DNA of 64,000 nt. Origin: Scytalidium lignicola. Lineage: Eukaryota > Ascomycota > Leotiomycetes. Below the pieces are notes generated by a model. The model was not told the DNA's origin, did no database searches, and saw only the letters and a list, made by a program, of their open reading frames with translations. Below are positions 60,647 through 64,000 of the stretch, one piece after another. A program made the position numbers and the translations under genes. Position 1 is the stretch's first letter, and the number at the start of each line of letters is the position of its first letter. The DNA lies in NCBI GenBank assembly GCA_002812745.2, contig NCSJ02000135.1, forward strand, positions 45,046 through 109,045, given 5' to 3'.

Positions 60647-60983
60647 TCGTCCCATCTTCACGGAGTTCAAGCAAAATTGTACCAACAAACGGCCTTGTAT
60701 TACGGCAGATATTGGTGGCGCGGTCTGGTGCGAGAGTTGAGTTCAACGTCCCTCGGGATCTCATTTACACGGTGTAGAAGAAGTACTTCTGTACAGGATT
60801 GTGCAGCCAAGAAGCTCGCCTGAAGCTTGACTAAAGTGGCACCCCCAACTTCACATCGCAACACATCCACATCACCAGCCCACATCATCACCAGCTCACA
60901 GCTTGCTCCAGATTCCCCAAAACAGCAACACTTTCAAAAAAAAAAAAAAAAACCTTGGGTACGCACCGGCTTTACATTACAGT

Positions 60984-62091
60984 ATGGAAACCTTTAAGGG
61001 ATACATTAGACTCTCCCTGATGTTCATTATCTTCACACTTCGCGGCCGTAGACCCCGGCGGCCACCGCCCGAACCATATATTCACCGTCCTCTTCCACAT
61101 CTCAATTTTGTGTACGATGCGGAATGACTTCCACTGACACGAGCACCATCGCTCGAACAGATTTCAGCCATCGAAAAACATCCTACGCTGCCGCCCCAGG
61201 CTTCCCTTGTTACTCTTCCCTTCGAGGTCAGAGAGATGATCTGGAAATATGCGCTTGGAGATCATACAATTCATCTAGGGTTTTGCAGGAATTATCTAGA
61301 AGATCTTGATATGTGGAAGCTTCATCTCATAAGCAATGTATGTTTGGCATCAGATTCAACTATTTGCAGAAAATATTGGGGTGGGTGTAATCCATTATTA
61401 CGCCCGCCCGCCGGACTTCCTATATCATCCTTTGTTGTCAGTGGACTATTGCCTCTGTTAGTAGTTTGTAAACAGATGTAAGTGACAAATAAAATTCCTA
61501 GATATTACATGATTTATATTAAAAATTATATTATTATGTTATCTACAAAATATTCATAATACAACTCTTATATTTGATTATAGATACGGAGAAGCTATTG
61601 ATATTTTATATTCGTCCAATATCTTTACTGCAACAACTCGCCATGAAGGAGGGGAATTACTCTTACTTCCATTTGTGCTTCTCCCACATCGGTTAAATAC
61701 CATCCGCTCACTCCGGCTTTATTTTGATTTAAATGCTCATCCTCCGTTTCCGCCACATTTTATATATGATGAAAGCGGACATATAGACCTCGACAATAAC
61801 CAGATTAAATGGAAAACAATGTGGCGTATTGTTTCTGAGATGGAAGGCTTGCAAGATCTTGAGGTAGAGCTTTTTGTCACTAAGCTTTGGGGTATGTTGA
61901 ACTGAGAAAGTGCAGAAATATTATTAGCTCCGATCAAGCAGGTAACAAGGCCAAAAAGGTTTGTTCTCAGCCTTCCTTTTCCTGAAATGCTGGAGGAAAT
62001 GACACCTGTTAATTGGCCGAGTTATGGGCCTACAAAAGGATGGAGGGCTCAGATCCTTGGAATGATCTTAGTTGTACAGTTCGAAGGGTAG
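60984..62091 (+). pseudogene. Decayed DUF7730-type gene
   Basis: A candidate N-terminus (METFKGYIRLSL, then RGRRPRRPPPEP) is followed in another frame by the typical family start, TLPFEVREMIWKYALGDHTIHL. An intron at 61478-61583 (GTAAGT...TATAG) joins VCKQ to IYGEAIDILYSSNIFT, another family hallmark. The frame then runs to WGMLN and hits TGA at 61903. It stays open for 62 further codons (ESAEILLAPIKQ... RPKRFVLSLPFPEM) to TAG at 62089. At least one frameshift and one in-frame stop make a pseudogene the best reading. Members of this fungal family have no settled function. Confidence 0.55.
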
Positions 62092-62850
62092 AATACAAGC
62101 CGTTTTAAAAAAAATTTGTTTTGTTATAACTTCAAATTCATCATCATTCAGAAATAATTCAAAATATTTATATAATATTGGTCAAAGGTTCTTTTCTGTG
62201 ATATCAATTATATTGCATGATCTTGATTATTGTAGCTGCTCTTTCTTGATTTTTTGCCCTTTAAGCCGCAACAAAAGATCCATCTGCATTAATATCAGTT
62301 ATTCTGTTAGTTTCAAGCTGCCAGGCAATACTCGCAAGCAAGGCCCAAGTATCTAACGAGGAGCTCTCAGTCAGAAAAATCCTAATAGAGTCCGGCTATA
62401 ATAGTTTCATCGAATTCAGTACAAATTTGCATAGAAAATAATGTATGACTATGCTTAGGGCATAATTTGGAATTAGTAAGAATTAGTGGCTTGGCAATAT
62501 AGTTATAACTCTTTACCACGACCTCCGTATTACTGAAGGGTGGTGGGTGAAATAATGTGGCTTTTGCCAAGTGCGGCTGGGTAAGCTTCAAAATCAAGTT
62601 GTTAGTTGGGTTAAGCCAACGATTTCACGATAGCCGTCTATAGGTTAACATATTTACATAAAGAAACTAATTCAGCAATAGTCAAGACATGCAAGACAAA
62701 TTGTGTAATAACAGTGCTGTACAATTCAACGTTAACCATGGTTCGACTTTATTGTTTTTGGAAAGATTGAAAACCCTTAGCTGAACTACCCTAGATGTGT
62801 GACGGGTCTAGCCTTGGCTTAGTGGAATATATTCATTCAGCCTCAATAAG
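62092..62850. other. AT-rich spacer before the retroelement
   Basis: I find no supported gene. The sequence is AT-rich, as expected next to decayed genes and transposon debris. Confidence 0.4.
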
Positions 62851-64000
62851 CCACAATCTCCACAGCCAGAATCATGGCCAGTCCAATATACAAAACACTG
62901 ATAACCAAGAAGATTGTCCGTCAAGCTGGCATACACCCACTGTCCAAGAGACAATCCACTCTCCAAAGATTGGAAGTGAAACTGGAGGGCAAGCTCAAGT
63001 CAAAGATCGGCCCACTGGAGCCATTTACACACCATGCAGTCCCCCCCTGGTGGCAACCACCAATTGTATGGATTGCAAAGAACGATGAAGTGGCTGCAGA
63101 AGTACACGACAGGCTACGCAAGAACGAGAATCCAGACCAGATGTGGATATACACCGATGGGAGTGGCAAGGGAGGACAGATAGGGGCAGCGGCCTGGTGT
63201 GAGGAAAGGGAGTGGATGGTGAAAGCCTACCTTGGACCAGATAGCCACAGCAATGTCTACGCAGCATCTCTCATGGGCATCTCTGAAGCCCTAGGGCTAG
63301 CTTTGAGGGCAAGATCCGCCACCAAACAAGTCAACATATTCACAGCTAATCAAGCTGCAATTTTATCAATCCAGAGGCCACAACTACAGTCAGGGCAATA
63401 CATTTTGAGAGAAATTGCCGGGAAAATCGATCAGCTGCACCAGAGCAATATCAGAGTGTTTCTACACTGGATACCAGCATGGGCTGGAGGCTCAGGGGCA
63501 GAAAAAGCAGATACACTGGCCAAGGAGGCCACAGGGGAGTCAGCGGGAATCCATGTAGCTGAGCCAGCTACACCAGCAGTAGCTAGGCCAGTAGCTAGGC
63601 CGACAAGAGCCGAACCTACCACACCTACAGTAGCCAGAACACAGGATGCACTACAAGCTGGAGTAAGACTGATCTGGACAACTCCCCAGACCACAACTAC
63701 AGTACAGGCCGCACAGGCAGTACCAGCACAAACCACAGTACAGGAGACACAGGCTACTCCTGTACAAGCCGCACTAAGGGCCGCACTAGGACCTGCCCTG
63801 GCACGTCCAATATACAGATTACAGTCCGTAATCAAGAGAATCATCAAAAAGGAATGTCTCTTAGATTGGAGGAAAGAATGGTCTACGGCCAAATCAGCCG
63901 CACAATACAGACAATACTGGGGAAATGAGTTACAAAAGAGAATCGGAGACCTGTACACAAGGATGCAGAAGGCCATGAGCTCTGTCCTGATCCAAATGAG
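62851..64000 (+). mobile_element. Tad1-like non-LTR retrotransposon, RNase H end (runs off the window)
   Basis: An open frame from about 62851 to the window edge matches the tail of ORF2 of Tad1-clade LINE elements. It includes a Pro/Trp-rich pre-RNase H segment (HHAVPPWWQPPIVWIA), RNase H (MWIYTDGSGKGGQIGAAAW, SGQYILREIAGKIDQL, FLHWIPAWAG, EKADTLAKEA) and the region leading to SSVLIQM. A TAA just before 62851 closes the frame upstream and no reverse-transcriptase motifs are seen, so the 5' side looks truncated. Between RNase H and the terminal segment is an Ala/Thr/Val/Gln-rich low-complexity linker (about 63545-63790). Two RNase H positions are altered (see findings). Confidence 0.78.

Noticed and set aside
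63431..63976. 181-codon minus-strand ORF rich in Ala, Val and Cys
   Set aside because: It is the antisense shadow of the Ala/Thr/Gln linker in the retroelement ORF.
1..64000. tRNA, rRNA or CRISPR-like arrays
   Set aside because: I found no B-box-plus-cloverleaf candidate, no 5S-like sequence and no regularly spaced repeats; CRISPR is not expected in a fungal genome.

Overview
The window is nuclear DNA of a filamentous ascomycete. Genes carry short introns (about 40-120 nt) with GTRNGT donors and CTAAC/CTAAT-like branch points. The gene set includes white collar-1, a QDE-2 type Argonaute, Rna14/CstF-77, Asf1, Pse1/Kap121, Sds23, a GH47 mannosidase, HET-domain and CorA-like proteins. AT-rich spacers and the look of several proteins suggest Leotiomycetes (Helotiales), but that placement is inference. 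Exon joins were worked out by hand from splice motifs, reading-frame phase and family conservation.

Layout: 0-11 kb has a Swi5/Ace1-like C2H2 factor (+), a Cys-rich type I membrane protein (-), a VIT-VWA protein (+) and a double GFA/CENP-V protein (-). 11.3-18.5 kb holds one very large minus-strand gene that looks at first like two or three genes: an HSP90-like ATPase of the NO VEIN/sacsin kind, a DUF3883-like segment and a C-terminal HET domain, all joined by in-phase introns. 20-30.6 kb has WC-1 (-), Pse1 (-) and Sds23 (+). 31-44 kb has the GH47 mannosidase, a DHA1-type MFS transporter and Argonaute, all on minus. 45-54 kb has Rna14 (-), Asf1 (+) and a CorA-like transporter (-). From about 54 kb the sequence becomes AT-rich and accessory: a divergent protein kinase, a small two-exon ORF, a SAM methyltransferase, a spherulin-4 fragment, a decayed DUF7730-type gene and, running off the right edge, the RNase H end of a Tad1-like non-LTR retrotransposon.

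Most genes are independent housekeeping or regulatory loci: light sensing (WC-1), RNA silencing (Argonaute), mRNA 3'-end processing (Rna14), chromatin assembly (Asf1), nuclear import (Pse1) and N-glycan trimming (GH47). The item that stands out is the ATPase-NOV-HET fusion, which joins a sensor or switch-like ATPase to a domain known for triggering fungal incompatibility cell death.

Sequence quality matters here. Eleven single Ns are present, ten of them next to an A or T run. The three that fall at such runs inside coding exons each behave as one surplus base whose removal restores the frame. Two further one-base surpluses are inferred in the fusion gene.
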